A stretch of DNA of 64,000 bases from Pseudomonadota bacterium. Its GTDB lineage: Bacteria > Pseudomonadota > Gammaproteobacteria > Steroidobacterales > JBCBZW01. The position numbers were made by a program, and so were the translations under genes. Below the pieces are notes generated by a model. It saw nothing but the letters and a program-made list of their open reading frames with translations. It did not search any database and was not told the DNA's origin. The first letter of the stretch is position 1. Every line of letters starts with the position of its first letter. Positions 16,142-24,634 of this stretch are shown here, piece after piece. The DNA lies in the NCBI GenBank assembly GCA_039193195.1, contig JBCCWS010000004.1, forward strand, positions 212,937-276,936, written 5' to 3'.

Positions 16142-17587
16142 TTATTCCTTGTGCTGCTTCGTCTTTCGCGCTGCGCGCGCCGCCTTCGCGCGCCGTGCTT
16201 TGAGCGTAGGGCCCGGTGCGCGATAGCCGGTGGCGGGATCTACCGGCGTCGCCTTCGTTGGCGGGGTTAGGGCACCCCACTCGAGTTCGTTGTCCTGTAA
16301 GTAGCGCTTACCAAGCTGCCAAGCCACCTGCGCGCGAGCTAACTCCACGCCAAGGTAAAACGCGTGGCTCGCATCGTCGTCTACCGCGAGACCGGAGTAA
16401 AAATCGAAGGGATCCCTCCCATGCTGGTGGCCGGCGCGGTTATAGGCGTGAATCCCCTCCTCGGTCACCTGAATGCGGTAGTTGAGGTCTCGTATTTGCG
16501 CCGCGATCTCCTCGATCTCGGCCCTTGAGTGGGTGAAGGGCTTCTTCTCGTGATGGGTCATGAGATCGCCACTGTAACCCCGCGGCAGGCGTTGATCTGC
16601 CCTCGCCGCGAACATCATTCGCCTGGCCACATCTGCTTCTCGCACGGCACTGCGCGCGTGGCGGCTTACTTCGGTCGTCAGTACGGCACCCACATCGAGC
16701 TCGGAGATAACGCCGAACAACACGGCATTGACACCTGTGGTATCCGCATCCGTGAGTTCAGTCACGTTGCCTACACCCATCATGATCGGGGCCTTAGGCA
16801 AGCGCTTGCGCAAGGTCTGGTAGCGCACGATTGACTCGGTAAATCCAAAGTGAATCGGGTCCAGGATAGCGTCGGCGAAGTAGGGGCGCCCCCGGGCCTC
16901 CATCGCTGCCACCGCCTCCACTAGACTATCCAGATCCCCATGCTGCTCGGGAATCAAGATTGGGGTGCTCGCTGCCTCATCAGCGAGATGTAGCGTGCTG
17001 AGCTTGAGGCTCAAGAGGTAGTCAGCCCCCGCGCGACCGGCACGGCGAAGCTCATCCACCTCCAGCGAATCCACGCTGACCGCGAGGCCCACCTCGTGCA
17101 AGGCCTCGATGCACTCCTCGAGATGGGGGAATTCCCGACCCGGCAGGCATCCGATGTCGATCACATCCGCGCCGTCTTGCCGGTAGCGCAGCGCGCGCTC
17201 CACGACAGCCTCCACCGAGACATCAGGCGCATCGACGATCTCAGCGAATACCAACACCGAGTGACGCGTGAGGTCGACTTCGCGACCGCGCCCGCCGAAG
17301 AACTCCGATAGGTCTTTTAGGTCCTTCGGGCCGCGTTCGAAGGGGACTCCATGGTTGGCGCTGACTGCCCCCAGATCGCCCCCGCACAAGCCGGGCACGA
17401 GAATACGGTCAAAGCCAGCCACATCACCCAAGCGACGATCGATCATCTGCGCCGTCATCAACGCAGCCACCTTCAGGCCGAGATCTCGCACCTCATAGTC
17501 GAATTGACGTTTCTCGAGGGCCGCTAGCTCTCGTTCCAGGCTGTCCTTGGCAAGGCGCCCGGTCAGGAAGAGAATGCGCTCGCCCAT
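16142..17587 (-). CDS. DUF6513/dihydropteroate-synthase-like protein of the H4MPT cluster
   Basis: 481 residues. The N-terminal about 130 residues form a DUF6513-like domain (ILFLTGRLAKDSLERELAAL, DRILVPGLCGGDL). A pterin-binding TIM barrel related to dihydropteroate synthase follows: VVERALRYRQDGADVIDIG, VSVDSLEVDELRRAGRAGADYLLSL and PIMMGVGNVTELTDADTTG. The Asn and Ser/Lys motifs of true DHPS are not all present. The C-terminus is Lys/Arg/Ala-rich. Archaeal and methylotroph relatives sit with H4MPT genes and are thought to join the pterin to the arylamine of methanopterin, but this is unproven. It is followed at 8 bp by DUF447 and preceded at 30 bp by the carbinolamine dehydratase. Confidence 0.78.
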   Translation of the reverse strand: MGERILFLTGRLAKDSLERELAALEKRQFDYEVRDLGLKVAALMTAQMIDRRLGDVAGFDRILVPGLCGGDLGAVSANHGVPFERGPKDLKDLSEFFGGRGREVDLTRHSVLVFAEIVDAPDVSVEAVVERALRYRQDGADVIDIGCLPGREFPHLEECIEALHEVGLAVSVDSLEVDELRRAGRAGADYLLSLKLSTLHLADEAASTPILIPEQHGDLDSLVEAVAAMEARGRPYFADAILDPIHFGFTESIVRYQTLRKRLPKAPIMMGVGNVTELTDADTTGVNAVLFGVISELDVGAVLTTEVSRHARSAVREADVARRMMFAARADQRLPRGYSGDLMTHHEKKPFTHSRAEIEEIAAQIRDLNYRIQVTEEGIHAYNRAGHQHGRDPFDFYSGLAVDDDASHAFYLGVELARAQVAWQLGKRYLQDNELEWGALTPPTKATPVDPATGYRAPGPTLKARRAKAARAARKTKQHKE

Positions 17588-17617
17588 GGCCGTGGTGATC
17601 CGCCCGTTAGCGCCCGC

Positions 17618-17995
17618 TCAGTCGTACTTCACGTAGCGAACGCGCGCGTCGTCCTTCGGGGTGCCCTCGAGCGCACTGTCGCTGTCCTCGCCGGGTTGCC
17701 ACTGAATCACGTCCTCGATGCGCGCCGCCAACTCGAAGTCCTTATCCGTGATGCCGCCGGCCGCATGGTTCTGCAGTTTGACCAGGACAAAGGCGTAGGA
17801 GACGGTCAGATCTGGGTGATGCCACGCAACTTCGGCGAGATGCCCCACCGTATTCACCACCATCATCGTCGCCTTCCAACCGTGTGTGCGGTATTTGCGG
17901 CGAATCCATCCATCCTCGTAGTACCAGTGAGTCAGATGGGCCTGCAGATGCGCGTTGATCTGCTCTTCGCTGTAGGTCTGCTCGTCGTTCGCCAT
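17618..17995 (-). CDS. Pterin-4a-carbinolamine dehydratase-like protein
   Basis: 125 residues. The core HLAEVAWHHPDLTVSYAFVLVKL followed by GGITDKDFELAARIE is the DCoH/PCD active-site pattern with its conserved histidines. The classical enzyme dehydrates 4a-hydroxytetrahydrobiopterin. No aromatic amino-acid hydroxylase gene is visible here, while the neighbours are DHPS-like and DUF447 genes of the H4MPT cluster, so a role in methanopterin synthesis or pterin maintenance is more likely. A GGGAGA ribosome-binding site precedes the ATG. It heads a three-gene minus-strand unit diverging from the RibD_C gene. Confidence 0.88.
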   Translation of the reverse strand: MANDEQTYSEEQINAHLQAHLTHWYYEDGWIRRKYRTHGWKATMMVVNTVGHLAEVAWHHPDLTVSYAFVLVKLQNHAAGGITDKDFELAARIEDVIQWQPGEDSDSALEGTPKDDARVRYVKYD

Positions 17996-18141
17996 GATGC
18001 GGTTCTCCCTGCGCTGGTGACTCGCCTACGCACCCCACATGGTGGGCGCGCCTCGCCGCTCGCGTACGCGCCGAGCGTCCGCGAGCGAGGCCAGAGTGTA
18101 GACTATCGCGGCACCGCTGCCCCATCACGCGAAACGCCGTC

Positions 18142-19032
18142 ATGACCCTCGGCCCTGAACCCTCAAAAGCTACCACTGCCCAGCTACTGCCCATGTACCC
18201 TCCGCCGTCGGACTCTGATTCGCGAGTACCCGTCCACGGGCGATACCTCGATCCGGAGGTAGCGGTGCTGGAGGAAGCAGCTCTACGTGCTGGCGAGCAG
18301 CCCCTTGTTTACGCGAACTTCGTGACCAGCCTAGACGGGCGCATCGCCCTCGGCGCCGCGGAAGGGGACTCGCATGTACCTCGCGCCCTCACGACACCCA
18401 CGGACTGGCGCTTGTTCCAGGAACTGCAGGCTCACGCGGACTGCTTCATTACCCACGGTGCCTATCTGCGCGCCCTCGCGGCCGGACGACTCAGTAATAT
18501 TTTGCAGGTCGGTTTGCGTGCGGACGGTGCCGACCTGTTGGCGTGGCGAGATCAACGCGGGCTCACGCGACAGCCGGCCGTCGTGATAGCCAGTCACACG
18601 CTGGACTTCGTGCTGCCGAAGTCCCTAACCGAACACGGCCAATCGGTGGTCGTCGTGACCTCGAGCGACGCACCACAGGCGCGCAAACGCCGGCTAGAGG
18701 AAGAGGATGGCGTGCAGGTAATGACGGCACAGCAGAACGGCCCGGTCGGCGCCAGCGATCTCCTAGAGGCCGTTCGCGCTCTGGGTTGTTCACGGGCCTA
18801 CCTAGAAGCGGGGCCAACGGTGCTCGGTTCGATGCTTCGCGGAGGCCACCTTGGGTGCCTGTACCTCACGCTAGGGCATCGTCTGCTCGGAGGCGACGCA
18901 TTCCACACCCTGGTGAATGGCCCGCCCCTGGGGCAGGACAGCGGCTCGCTGAGGATGGAGCAGCTCTATCTGCTAGCCGCCGCTAAAGGACACGACGGAC
19001 AGTTCTTTGCTAGATTTCGGCCGGGACCGTAG
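18142..19032 (+). CDS. RibD C-terminal-domain reductase (possible dihydromethanopterin/dihydropterin reductase)
   Basis: 296 residues. A RibD_C / dihydrofolate-reductase-like fold covers about 50-290: PLVYANFVTSLDGRIALG, DWRLFQELQAHADCFITHGAYLRAL and the late GCSRAYLEAGPTVLGSMLRGG. There is no RibD deaminase domain, so it is not a riboflavin RibD. RibD_C proteins in methylotroph H4MPT clusters are thought to reduce dihydromethanopterin. It faces fae convergently across a strong hairpin. Reduction of a pterin with NAD(P)H is a family-level inference; the substrate is not readable. Confidence 0.75.
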   Translation: MTLGPEPSKATTAQLLPMYPPPSDSDSRVPVHGRYLDPEVAVLEEAALRAGEQPLVYANFVTSLDGRIALGAAEGDSHVPRALTTPTDWRLFQELQAHADCFITHGAYLRALAAGRLSNILQVGLRADGADLLAWRDQRGLTRQPAVVIASHTLDFVLPKSLTEHGQSVVVVTSSDAPQARKRRLEEEDGVQVMTAQQNGPVGASDLLEAVRALGCSRAYLEAGPTVLGSMLRGGHLGCLYLTLGHRLLGGDAFHTLVNGPPLGQDSGSLRMEQLYLLAAAKGHDGQFFARFRPGP

Positions 19033-19056
19033 TAGCAGGCTAAGCCCAACTAGCCA

Positions 19057-19080
19057 GCCGGGTGCCACGCGGCACCCGGC
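19057..19080. terminator. Bidirectional hairpin between RibD_C reductase and fae
   Basis: GCCGGGTGCC (19057-19066) pairs perfectly with 19071-19080 around the loop ACGC. Ten G/C-rich base pairs lie between two convergent genes. No T run follows on either strand, so it may stop transcription weakly or protect the 3' ends of the two transcripts. Confidence 0.6.
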
Positions 19081-19097
19081 GGCAACTAGCGAATCCC

Positions 19098-19610
19098 TTA
19101 GGATACGTTAGCGGCGAACGGGTGCTCAGCGTTCTTCTGAGCAACCACTTCCTTCGCCGAAGGCTCACCTGCGATAGCACGCTTCAGCGAGATCTTGGTG
19201 GCTTCGTAGTTCCACTGCTCGATCTTCGCATCGTCGGTGGCTTCCCAGTGAATGAACACACCCACGCACACGTAGAGGTCATCCGCCTCATCAGCGGGAA
19301 TCGTGCCGTCTTCCACGCACTCGACCACAGCCTTGGCAACGCCACGCTGGGCGGGGCCGAACATCTGCACCGCCTGGCTGGAACGCTTGATGGTGACCTT
19401 GTTGAACATCAGGGTGTTGGGCTTAGCCGGCACGTTCGGTGCGACCACGGCCAACAGGCTGGTGAAGCCGTCCTTGTTGTTGGTCAGCGAGTTGCAGAAT
19501 GCGGTCTCGGCAGCGGAGCCGCGAGGGCCCACGATCAGGTCGATGTGTGCCACTTCGTTGGTGTCGCCCACGAGGGCCTCACCCACCATTACTCCCGTCA
19601 CTTTCGCCAT
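19098..19610 (-). CDS. fae: Formaldehyde-activating enzyme
   Basis: 170 residues. It catalyses condensation of formaldehyde with tetrahydromethanopterin to methylene-H4MPT, the entry of formaldehyde into the C1 oxidation pathway. Conserved segments include [23 protein letters not shown] with catalytic His22, [36 protein letters not shown] and [12 protein letters not shown]. Length is that of canonical Fae. AAGGAG lies 8 bp before the ATG. It is last in the minus-strand H4MPT gene set, 99 bp after the CitG-like gene; that gap leaves room for its own promoter, which would fit the high expression usual for Fae. Confidence 0.97.
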   Translation of the reverse strand: MAKVTGVMVGEALVGDTNEVAHIDLIVGPRGSAAETAFCNSLTNNKDGFTSLLAVVAPNVPAKPNTLMFNKVTIKRSSQAVQMFGPAQRGVAKAVVECVEDGTIPADEADDLYVCVGVFIHWEATDDAKIEQWNYEATKISLKRAIAGEPSAKEVVAQKNAEHPFAANVS

Positions 19611-19709
19611 TAGATTACTCCTTGAGCTAAATAATCGGGCTGGGCCCTCTCATGCCCTGCCCCGTCGAGACCCTCGGTGCTCAGCCGCTCGGCGGCCGCC
19701 CCTTGAGTG

Positions 19710-20627
19710 TCAAGTCGATGGACGCCCTGACGAGGGCACCACGCCCGCTAGCCTGGAGACCAGCAGGGTGGCGACCGTCAGGTCGGCCGTGGTTCCTGGA
19801 TTGACTCCCCTCGCTTTGAGCCGCGCGTCGAACTCGCGCAACATCGCCAGCGCCGCGGGTCCCTCCCCCTGTCGTCGCAATGAGTCTCGGACTGAACGCG
19901 CTTCCTTCTGAACGGATGCCGCTTCATCTGCGCCGAACTTGCGCCGAATATGCGTGTCGGGTACCCACGCCAGCAATCCCAAGTATAGCGCAACCACCTG
20001 CCATTTTCGGGAGGTGTATTGCTCCGTTGATGCCTGCAGTGCCGGCACACCGAGCTCGAAAACATCGACGTAGTCGTGGCTGTACTGGCGGGCGATGCGG
20101 TCCTCGCCCGCCGCACTGGCCATGACATCCCGCAAGGGCCCCGTGGCCTTGCCGCGCACGTCGTGCTGGCGGGCTTCACCCAAACCTGCTGGCGCTGCTG
20201 TGCGTATCGCCTCGAAGACCCCTTGGGTGTCGTCGACATCGAGTCCACGCAAGACCGCTTTCGCACCGTCTCGCAGGGCGCCGCCGCCGCTATGCTGCGC
20301 TGCCATCAGCAGGGGGGCCGCCAGCAGCACAATGCCGAGATTGGTATTACAACCAGCCACAGCCCACGACCCCTGGATGGCCCCCAGAACGCGAGCCCCA
20401 AGGCGCCGCGTCGGGTCGCAGAGGGCGGGCGCACTGGCCTCGGCACTGCGCGCAAAGTCGAGGGCGGTCATGCCGTGACCCGGTGAGTAGATGCTCACGT
20501 TCCCCGGCTTGGGCGCGCGCAGCTCATCCAGACAGGCCAGCAAGTATGCTCGCTGCAAGGGGTCCGCCGCCGCAGCGGCCCTGGCGGCGCTGTCATCAAG
20601 CAGCTGTGCACCGGCGGTCATTGCCAT
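19710..20627 (-). CDS. Triphosphoribosyl-dephospho-CoA synthase (CitG/MdcB)-like protein of the H4MPT cluster
   Basis: 305 residues. It resembles the CitG/MdcB family: ACLDELRAPKPGNVSIYSPGHGMTALDF, NTNLGIVLLAAPL, SHDYVDVFELGVPAL and the final NPGTTADLTVATLLVSRL. CitG makes the prosthetic-group precursor of citrate or malonate enzymes, but none of these is nearby. Homologues are regular members of methylotroph H4MPT clusters (often called orf5), where they are needed for C1 metabolism by an unknown route. It begins 10 bp after mch; ATG 20627 and 20621 are both possible starts. Confidence 0.82.
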   Translation of the reverse strand: MAMTAGAQLLDDSAARAAAAADPLQRAYLLACLDELRAPKPGNVSIYSPGHGMTALDFARSAEASAPALCDPTRRLGARVLGAIQGSWAVAGCNTNLGIVLLAAPLLMAAQHSGGGALRDGAKAVLRGLDVDDTQGVFEAIRTAAPAGLGEARQHDVRGKATGPLRDVMASAAGEDRIARQYSHDYVDVFELGVPALQASTEQYTSRKWQVVALYLGLLAWVPDTHIRRKFGADEAASVQKEARSVRDSLRRQGEGPAALAMLREFDARLKARGVNPGTTADLTVATLLVSRLAGVVPSSGRPST

Positions 20628-20637
20628 TTTACGTACG

Positions 20638-21615
20638 TCAGCTTCCGAAGGAACGATTTAGGAGCGTCTCATCGAGCGCACCGCCGTGAAATGTGCGCCC
20701 ACTGACCACCGCGGTGACGGCCACCCGCGCTGGGCTGAACAACATGCCATCCACTTTGAAGAAGTCGTAATCGTACTCCTTGAACACCTCGGCGAAGGGC
20801 TTGCCGTAGTCGCGCGAGGTACCGCTCGGTAGAGTCTTGGCAAGCTCTTCCGCCGCATCGTCCGGTCCGGTCACGAGCAGATGCACCTGGCCGCCGAACA
20901 AGATCGTATCGTTGGTGCGTCCCATCGCCGCGAGGCCGTTGCGGATTGGGGGCGGCAGTGGGGTTGTGCCTAGACCCTCGATCACGTTCTCGAGGGGGAA
21001 TCCCAGCTCGTGCGCCTTGTGCAAGGCGACCTCCACCACCCGTGCTGCGATCTGCACTACGCCAGCCAGACTTCCCGTGGGAGTCAGCACGAGGGTGAGT
21101 CCCTCGGGAGCCACGCCGCAGTCTGCCGCCACCTTTTGCACCAGCGCGTTGGGCGGCGCCTTGTCCGTTTCCAGCACCAGCACGGCCTGATCGCCCGTGT
21201 CCGTATAGGCCAGCTCTTCAAAGAGTGCCTCCTTGCGCGCCAATGCTCGCGCGGGCCCTGACCCGAGGGCATGGAAACGCGGCCCATCGCCCTCCTTGTG
21301 CGCGAGCGACCAGCCGGCGTACTGGCTACCCAGGCAGCTGATCACCGGCTGGCTGGTACGCACCTGCACCTGCCAAGGCCACTGGGTGAAGCTTGAGATG
21401 CTCTGCAAGGAGACATGCCCGAGACCTCCCATGCAGATTTCGCCGATCAAGCGCCCGGCCTCGAGGCTACCCGGCTGATCGATGCCAGCATCCACCACGG
21501 TGGCCTGCGCTAGCGTCGAGACGCCCACTCGCAGCGCCGCCGCCTGCTCGATCAGGCGGTCGACCAGCGGGGCCGCCAAGGCGTTGATCTGCACCTTGCC
21601 TGCAGCTTCGTTCAC
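20638..21615 (-). CDS. mch: Methenyl-tetrahydromethanopterin cyclohydrolase
   Basis: 325 residues. It hydrolyses methenyl-H4MPT to formyl-H4MPT. Typical segments are [51 protein letters not shown] and [29 protein letters not shown]. The start is GTG (21615-21613), overlapping the mtdB TGA stop, which indicates coupled translation with the preceding enzyme. Length and motifs match bacterial Mch. Confidence 0.96.
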   Translation of the reverse strand: MNEAAGKVQINALAAPLVDRLIEQAAALRVGVSTLAQATVVDAGIDQPGSLEAGRLIGEICMGGLGHVSLQSISSFTQWPWQVQVRTSQPVISCLGSQYAGWSLAHKEGDGPRFHALGSGPARALARKEALFEELAYTDTGDQAVLVLETDKAPPNALVQKVAADCGVAPEGLTLVLTPTGSLAGVVQIAARVVEVALHKAHELGFPLENVIEGLGTTPLPPPIRNGLAAMGRTNDTILFGGQVHLLVTGPDDAAEELAKTLPSGTSRDYGKPFAEVFKEYDYDFFKVDGMLFSPARVAVTAVVSGRTFHGGALDETLLNRSFGS

Positions 21616-22502
21616 AGCAGCTCCCGCGCCCGACGGAAGGCGTCGGGGAAGTCCAAGACGACGGCTTGTTCTGCCTGCTGCATGTACTTCAGAAGATCCG
21701 ACTGCACCTTGTACTTGATATCCCCCACTGCGAGGGCACCGATGCCCACCGCCCCGCCGGCGAGAGCAACATCCGCATCGCGCGGGCCTATTCCCTCAAT
21801 ACCGCTCGGCGGGACAGCGTTCACGTCCACGGCCACCTTCATTTGCTTGGCGTCCTGCAGCATGTCGTCGGTGATGATCCGTATCCCCGCCTTCGCGGCC
21901 GCGATGACCACCTCAGCGGACTCCAACGCGCTGCGTTTTCCATCGTCGGATTGGGCAGAAACCCACGGGATGTTGACGCCGTAGCGCTCGAAGAATCCAG
22001 TGGCCGCCGCCTCGCGCTCGGGTTTGGCCGGCGTGAGTCGGGCCAACATCGGCTTGCCATTCTCTTGGGCCACGAGCACGGCAGCACACATGCCCACCGG
22101 GCCACCGCCGAAGATCACGGTTTTGCGATCTTCGAAACCGCGACCGTCGCGCGTAATCAGTTCTGCTTCGGCCATCGCGATCATCGCTGCCGCCGTGCTG
22201 TACGCCCCGTTCGGGTCGGCAAAGACGGAAACTTCGAAGGGCGGCACCATCGCCCCTCGCGTCTGACTCAGCATCTCGGCGGCCTCGTTCACGTCCCAAC
22301 CGCCGATGAATATGCCCGTTTCTCGAAAGCGCTTGGGCGGGCGCGAGAAGATCGCATCCTGCACCATCGCCACCACTCGATCCGTACCGATCCCCGTGTA
22401 AGGCACGATCACCTCGAAGCCCGCATCGACGGCCATGTTGACGTCGAAGGGACTCACATTGTCGCCCGGAACGAGCATATGAAGAATCCGCGGTATTGCC
22501 AT
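21612..22502 (-). CDS. mtdB: NAD(P)-dependent methylene-tetrahydromethanopterin dehydrogenase
   Basis: 296 residues. It oxidises methylene-H4MPT to methenyl-H4MPT. The N-terminus carries [24 protein letters not shown], and the Rossmann nucleotide site is [39 protein letters not shown] and [15 protein letters not shown] are MtdB segments. The H4MPT-specific neighbourhood favours MtdB over the H4F-linked MtdA. It starts 34 bp after the RFAP synthase stop and overlaps mch by 4 bp. Confidence 0.94.
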   Translation of the reverse strand: MAIPRILHMLVPGDNVSPFDVNMAVDAGFEVIVPYTGIGTDRVVAMVQDAIFSRPPKRFRETGIFIGGWDVNEAAEMLSQTRGAMVPPFEVSVFADPNGAYSTAAAMIAMAEAELITRDGRGFEDRKTVIFGGGPVGMCAAVLVAQENGKPMLARLTPAKPEREAAATGFFERYGVNIPWVSAQSDDGKRSALESAEVVIAAAKAGIRIITDDMLQDAKQMKVAVDVNAVPPSGIEGIGPRDADVALAGGAVGIGALAVGDIKYKVQSDLLKYMQQAEQAVVLDFPDAFRRARELL

Positions 22503-22536
22503 TTGTCGCTGTCCTTGAGACCTGATTATTGAGAAT

Positions 22537-23619
22537 TCAGTGGTCGACGCTAGCGGCCAGCGTATCGCTGGCGGCGCCGTCGCCGGGGGCGATCGGCTGC
22601 AGTCGTGCGGGAGTGTTGCGAGGAGTGGCCACGGCGAACTGCAGCCCGCTCCCGGCTCGCCGCTGGGCTTCGAGCTGAGCGACCAGGTGACGGGCGTGGG
22701 CTTCGTCTGCGCAGAAGCCGAATCCTGTCGGCCCCCATGAGCTCTGCCCCACGCCGTGGGTGCCGTGCGAGCGCATCCAGGCTAGGACCTCAGTGACCGC
22801 CGGGCTCGCGAAGCGTCCGCCCTGGGCGGGTGCAAAGTGATCACCTACGCGTTCCTGTAGCTCGGTGATCGCAGCGCCAAAGACGCGTAGGTCTGCTTCG
22901 ATCAGCGCCGGGAGCATGCCCATCAACACGAGTGTCGCGTGCTCATGCACACCCGGGGGGGAGCGTTTGGCCAGCTCGCGGAACGCCGCGCGCTCTCTCT
23001 CCCCGGACAATCCGCGGAAAGCCTGGTCGAACACGAGCACCACTCGCCACGCGGAGGGTACCTCGGCCCGAGCGATGATCGGCGGTGGCTCCAGCGCAGC
23101 TTGCGCAGAGGCTTTGCCGCCATCGACCAGAAAGCCACCCTGCTCGAACGCGCCGACCCCGATGCCCGAACGACCTCCCCGATCCAGCAGACTCGCCGTG
23201 CGCGCAGCAGAAAGCGGACGACCCGACTGCGCCGAGAGGGCGGCGCCGAGCGCCAAGGCCAGCTGGGTGCCCGATCCAAGGCCCGCGTGAGCAGGCATCG
23301 CTTGCAACACTTCCACGCGTATCCGATGGGCCAGGCTCAGGTGGTCGAGCAGGGTACTGACGTAGCGAGTTGCCCGAGATGACTCGACGCCGCTCACGTC
23401 CAGTCCGTTGCCTGTCCGCACCCGAAGCCGCGTATGCGGGTGGTCCAACGCCATGCCCACGCTGCCGAAGCGACGCCCGCCCGCAGTGCCCGCGGGATCG
23501 ATGAAGCCCATGTGCAAGCGAGCTGGCGCCAGCACCTCGACGCCCGCGAGCGGCTTCTGCGTGGGCAGCGTCGTGGGACCGCTTACACCTCCCCACGGGC
23601 TTGGTGGTCGATTAGCCAC
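22537..23619 (-). CDS. Beta-ribofuranosylaminobenzene 5'-phosphate synthase (GHMP-kinase fold)
   Basis: 360 residues. It should condense p-aminobenzoate with PRPP, releasing CO2 and pyrophosphate, the first committed step to methanopterin. The signature PARLHMGFIDPAGTAGGRRFGSVGMALD is near residues 32-60. The GHMP glycine loop is AMPAHAGLGSGTQLALALGAAL; RSGIGVGAFEQGGFLVDGG and SSWGPTGFGFC follow. The start is GTG 23619, with GAGGGA about 8 bp upstream that overlaps the ftr/fhcD stop, so coupling is likely. Its substrate fits the pabB gene two positions upstream. Confidence 0.92.
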   Translation of the reverse strand: MANRPPSPWGGVSGPTTLPTQKPLAGVEVLAPARLHMGFIDPAGTAGGRRFGSVGMALDHPHTRLRVRTGNGLDVSGVESSRATRYVSTLLDHLSLAHRIRVEVLQAMPAHAGLGSGTQLALALGAALSAQSGRPLSAARTASLLDRGGRSGIGVGAFEQGGFLVDGGKASAQAALEPPPIIARAEVPSAWRVVLVFDQAFRGLSGERERAAFRELAKRSPPGVHEHATLVLMGMLPALIEADLRVFGAAITELQERVGDHFAPAQGGRFASPAVTEVLAWMRSHGTHGVGQSSWGPTGFGFCADEAHARHLVAQLEAQRRAGSGLQFAVATPRNTPARLQPIAPGDGAASDTLAASVDH

Positions 23620-23630
23620 CCGAGCGTCCC

Positions 23631-24527
23631 TCAGTCGAACAGGCTGTGCAGTTGAATTTTGCCCTTACCGAGCTTGCCGCCGTAGTTGGCCGTGTGGATT
23701 TCCTTCACGCCTGCCACCGCGGTCGCCGCTTCAATTCCGGCACGCATGCCCTCGCGCACCTGGGCCTCGCGCGGGGCGCTGACGATGATCTCGTAGATGC
23801 ACTTCACGCCGTCTGGTACGTAGCTGTCTTCCACATCTATCAACGGACAGTAATGATGGTTGGTCGTTGCCACCATATCCTTGTAGTTCTTTGCCCCGAC
23901 CTTGGATCCGCTGGCGGCGCACTTTACGACGACTTCATCGATCGCAGCCACCGCCTCCATAGACTTCTCAGCCGATGCCAAGCAGTTCTCGATGTTGTCT
24001 GCCAGAATCAGAAACATGCCACCGGTGACAGCTTCGGTAATGCCGAAGGTGCGCTCCACGTGTAAGAAGCCGTCCATACGGGGCACGCGGTACACGGTAC
24101 GACCGTGGTGCTCGATCTCCTGCTCGTAGCCGTCGCCGAACTTCTGGATCACCGTGCCTTCAAGATCCAGCGTGTCTTCGGCGTACTCCTTAGGCATCGC
24201 ATCGAACACACTGGTCTGCGGGTTGGGCACAGCCCCCTTGCGGATACGTAGCGCTAGGCACTTAGTCAAGTGTTCCAGCTTGCGATCCATGACTTGAATA
24301 ATGAACCCCGGACGACCATCGGGAGTGTCCTTCGGGCTGACTTCCCGCTCGAGCGTCGCCTCACAGGGGGGAGCCGTTGCGGAGCGCCCCAAACCCTTGG
24401 TCTCCATGGCTGCTTCGTAGGCCCACTTCCGGTTGATGCTGGTGACCAAGATCCGCGCGTCGCGCGCCGCAAAGGTCTCCGAGTAGTCGTCCTGGATAGG
24501 AATTCCGTTGATCTTAAGTTCAGCCAT
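23631..24527 (-). CDS. fhcD: Formylmethanofuran--tetrahydromethanopterin formyltransferase (FhcD/Ftr)
   Basis: 298 residues. It moves the formyl group between formyl-H4MPT and a methanofuran-type carrier. It is recognised by INGIPIQDDYSETFAARDARILVTS, KAYEAAMETKG-type spacing (here KWAYEAAMETKGLG), GMFLILADNIENCLASAEKSMEA and NHHYCPLID. The ATG at 24527 has a GGAG 8 bp upstream; a GTG 9 bp earlier is possible. In other methylotrophs this subunit (FhcD) works in a complex with FhcA, B and C, and the genes normally sit together. Here fhcA, fhcB and fhcC are absent from the window. Confidence 0.94.
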   Translation of the reverse strand: MAELKINGIPIQDDYSETFAARDARILVTSINRKWAYEAAMETKGLGRSATAPPCEATLEREVSPKDTPDGRPGFIIQVMDRKLEHLTKCLALRIRKGAVPNPQTSVFDAMPKEYAEDTLDLEGTVIQKFGDGYEQEIEHHGRTVYRVPRMDGFLHVERTFGITEAVTGGMFLILADNIENCLASAEKSMEAVAAIDEVVVKCAASGSKVGAKNYKDMVATTNHHYCPLIDVEDSYVPDGVKCIYEIIVSAPREAQVREGMRAGIEAATAVAGVKEIHTANYGGKLGKGKIQLHSLFD

Positions 24528-24634
24528 TAGATGCACTCCAAGATAAGTAAACTGTAAGCTAGCGCGTTCTGTTGGCCGGCGCTGCGATGTTCAGGGGATA
24601 CCGGGTCCCTTCAGCGCGCGAGCCTTCGATATGC

